Positions 63,244 to 64,000 of a DNA stretch of 64,000 nt are shown here, in pieces (position 1 is the stretch's first letter; each line of letters starts with the position of its first letter). This DNA is from Terriglobales bacterium. Its GTDB lineage: Bacteria > Acidobacteriota > Terriglobia > Terriglobales > Acidobacteriaceae. The stretch covers positions 1 to 64,000 of the forward strand of contig DATMXP010000037.1 of NCBI GenBank assembly GCA_035561515.1, written 5' to 3'. The translations under genes and the position numbers were made by a program. The notes under the pieces are model-generated. The model saw only the letters and a program-made list of their open reading frames with translations. It searched no databases and was not told the DNA's origin.

Positions 63244-64000
63244 ATGTCTTCACGTTACTCCGCACTGTTTTCCTGCCTCCTGTTTGCAATCAGCGCTTTC
63301 TCTGCCGACCAAGTCACGCTCACGAACGGTGACCGATTCACGGGCGATATCCTGAAGTCAGACGGCAAGACCCTGACGTTAAAGACCGAGTTGGCCGGGA
63401 CCATTGAGATCCAATGGTCTGGCGTCAAGGAACTCGCGTCGGACCACACGCTGACGGTGACATCTGGAGCCGAACATCCGTACTCCGGAATCGTGGCCGC
63501 GAGGGACGGCGTCGTGACGATTACCGCAGGACCTGGAGACGTCAGGACGGTGCCGCAAGCGGAGGTGAAGGCCCTGCGAACACCCACCGAACAACTGGCG
63601 TATGAGAAGTCGCTGAATCCTCCTTTGTATCGAGGGTGGAATGGCGGCATCAATGTGGGATTCGCGCTGACAGGCGGGAACAGCAAGACGACAAACCTGG
63701 GCGTGGCATTCACGGCTGCGCGTCCGACGCTCACCGACAAATGGAACCTGTATGCGAATTCCGTGTACGCGACGAACAACGCTCCTGGTGTAACTGCGAC
63801 CACGACGGCGAACAACATCACGGCTGGAGCGCGTTATGACCGCAACATCACCAAGAGACTATTCGGCTTTGTGAACACCGACTTCCAAACGAATGAGTTG
63901 CAGGAATTGGACCTGCGATCACTGTTCGGCGGAGGTCTCGGCTTCCATGCCATCAAAGGCGAGCGCACGACGCTGGACTTGCTGGGCGGCGCGAACTATA
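63244..64000 (+). CDS. DUF481 (YdiY-like) outer-membrane protein, truncated by the window end
   Basis: ATG 63244 with AAGGAG nine bases upstream. The frame stays open to the window end, so 252 residues are visible. Signal peptide about residues 1-20 (SALFSCLLFAISAFSADQV). A beta-rich N-terminal part follows (VTLTNGDRFTGDILKSDGK), then the DUF481 beta-barrel entry GWNGGINVGFALTGGNSKT with repeating amphipathic strands (KWNLYANSVYATNN, RLFGFVNTDFQTNELQEL). Members are salt-induced outer-membrane proteins; their exact role is unclear. The 3' end lies outside the window. Confidence 0.88.
   Translation, partial: MSSRYSALFSCLLFAISAFSADQVTLTNGDRFTGDILKSDGKTLTLKTELAGTIEIQWSGVKELASDHTLTVTSGAEHPYSGIVAARDGVVTITAGPGDVRTVPQAEVKALRTPTEQLAYEKSLNPPLYRGWNGGINVGFALTGGNSKTTNLGVAFTAARPTLTDKWNLYANSVYATNNAPGVTATTTANNITAGARYDRNITKRLFGFVNTDFQTNELQELDLRSLFGGGLGFHAIKGERTTLDLLGGANY

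Overview
The window looks like a chromosomal segment of a soil-type Acidobacteriota (Terriglobia / Koribacter-like). This is an inference from protein style and gene content, not from a marker gene: a long Pro-rich TonB protein, a class II (B12-dependent) ribonucleotide reductase, AMIN-type amidase, YncE-like lipoprotein, CheX-containing chemotaxis operon and many PAS/GAF kinases. Most of the DNA is GC-rich with dense coding. Two parts are visibly AT-richer: the left-hand integrated element (1-4100) and the kinase/receiver pair at 17.8-19.6 kb.

Layout. (1) 1-4192: the integrase end of an integrated element inserted at tRNA-Ser(GGA), with three small cargo ORFs, a serine recombinase, a small zinc-ribbon protein, a small HTH protein and a tyrosine integrase. 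(2) 4.3-12.4 kb: stress and housekeeping genes (bacterioferritin, a short-chain dehydrogenase whose N-terminus seems split by a frameshift, DUF72, membrane and SRPBCC proteins), a large TonB-family protein with a following response regulator, and a LysR regulator. (3) 12.4-17.2 kb: nrdJ with a good sigma70 promoter and a long, foldable 5' leader, then a secreted metallo-beta-lactamase-fold hydrolase surrounded by hairpins and dispersed-repeat-like sequence, followed by a degenerate 21-bp tandem repeat. (4) 17.8-19.6 kb: an AT-rich two-gene receiver / Cys-rich ATPase kinase unit. (5) 19.6-31.5 kb: a membrane protein, an intergenic array of 18-bp repeats, CCA-adding enzyme, prolyl oligopeptidase, M28 peptidase, yggX, tsaD, and a cell-wall pair (amidase + lytic transglycosylase). 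(6) 31.8-49.5 kb: tRNA-Thr(CGT), RibD-like reductase, APC permease fused to a stress domain, lnt-prfB (prfB with the classical programmed +1 frameshift), a four-gene run (CDF transporter, HD hydrolase, unknown alpha-helical protein, CoA-binding protein), rarA-trmH, tsaC/Sua5-like gene with YdcF and histone-deacetylase-like genes, DUF92, Ku and a beta-propeller lipoprotein. (7) 49.6-57.6 kb: a compact chemotaxis operon reading leftward (TonB-like small protein, MCP, CheW, CheR, CheA, CheB, CheY, CheX). (8) 57.9-62.6 kb: a three-gene phosphorelay (GAF/PAS histidine kinase, single receiver, NtrC-family sigma54 activator). (9) 62.6-64.0 kb: a small membrane protein and the beginning of a DUF481 outer-membrane protein cut by the window edge.

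Functional links: the Che proteins form a complete excitation/adaptation circuit with CheX as likely phosphatase. TsaD and the Sua5-like protein belong to the same t6A tRNA-modification pathway. The amidase and transglycosylase genes overlap and both act on peptidoglycan. The kinase, receiver and NtrC genes overlap by 4 bp and form one signalling unit. The least explained items are the nrdJ leader, the 18-bp repeat cluster at 20.56-20.70 kb, the 21-bp repeat at 17.2 kb and the AT-rich kinase/receiver pair.
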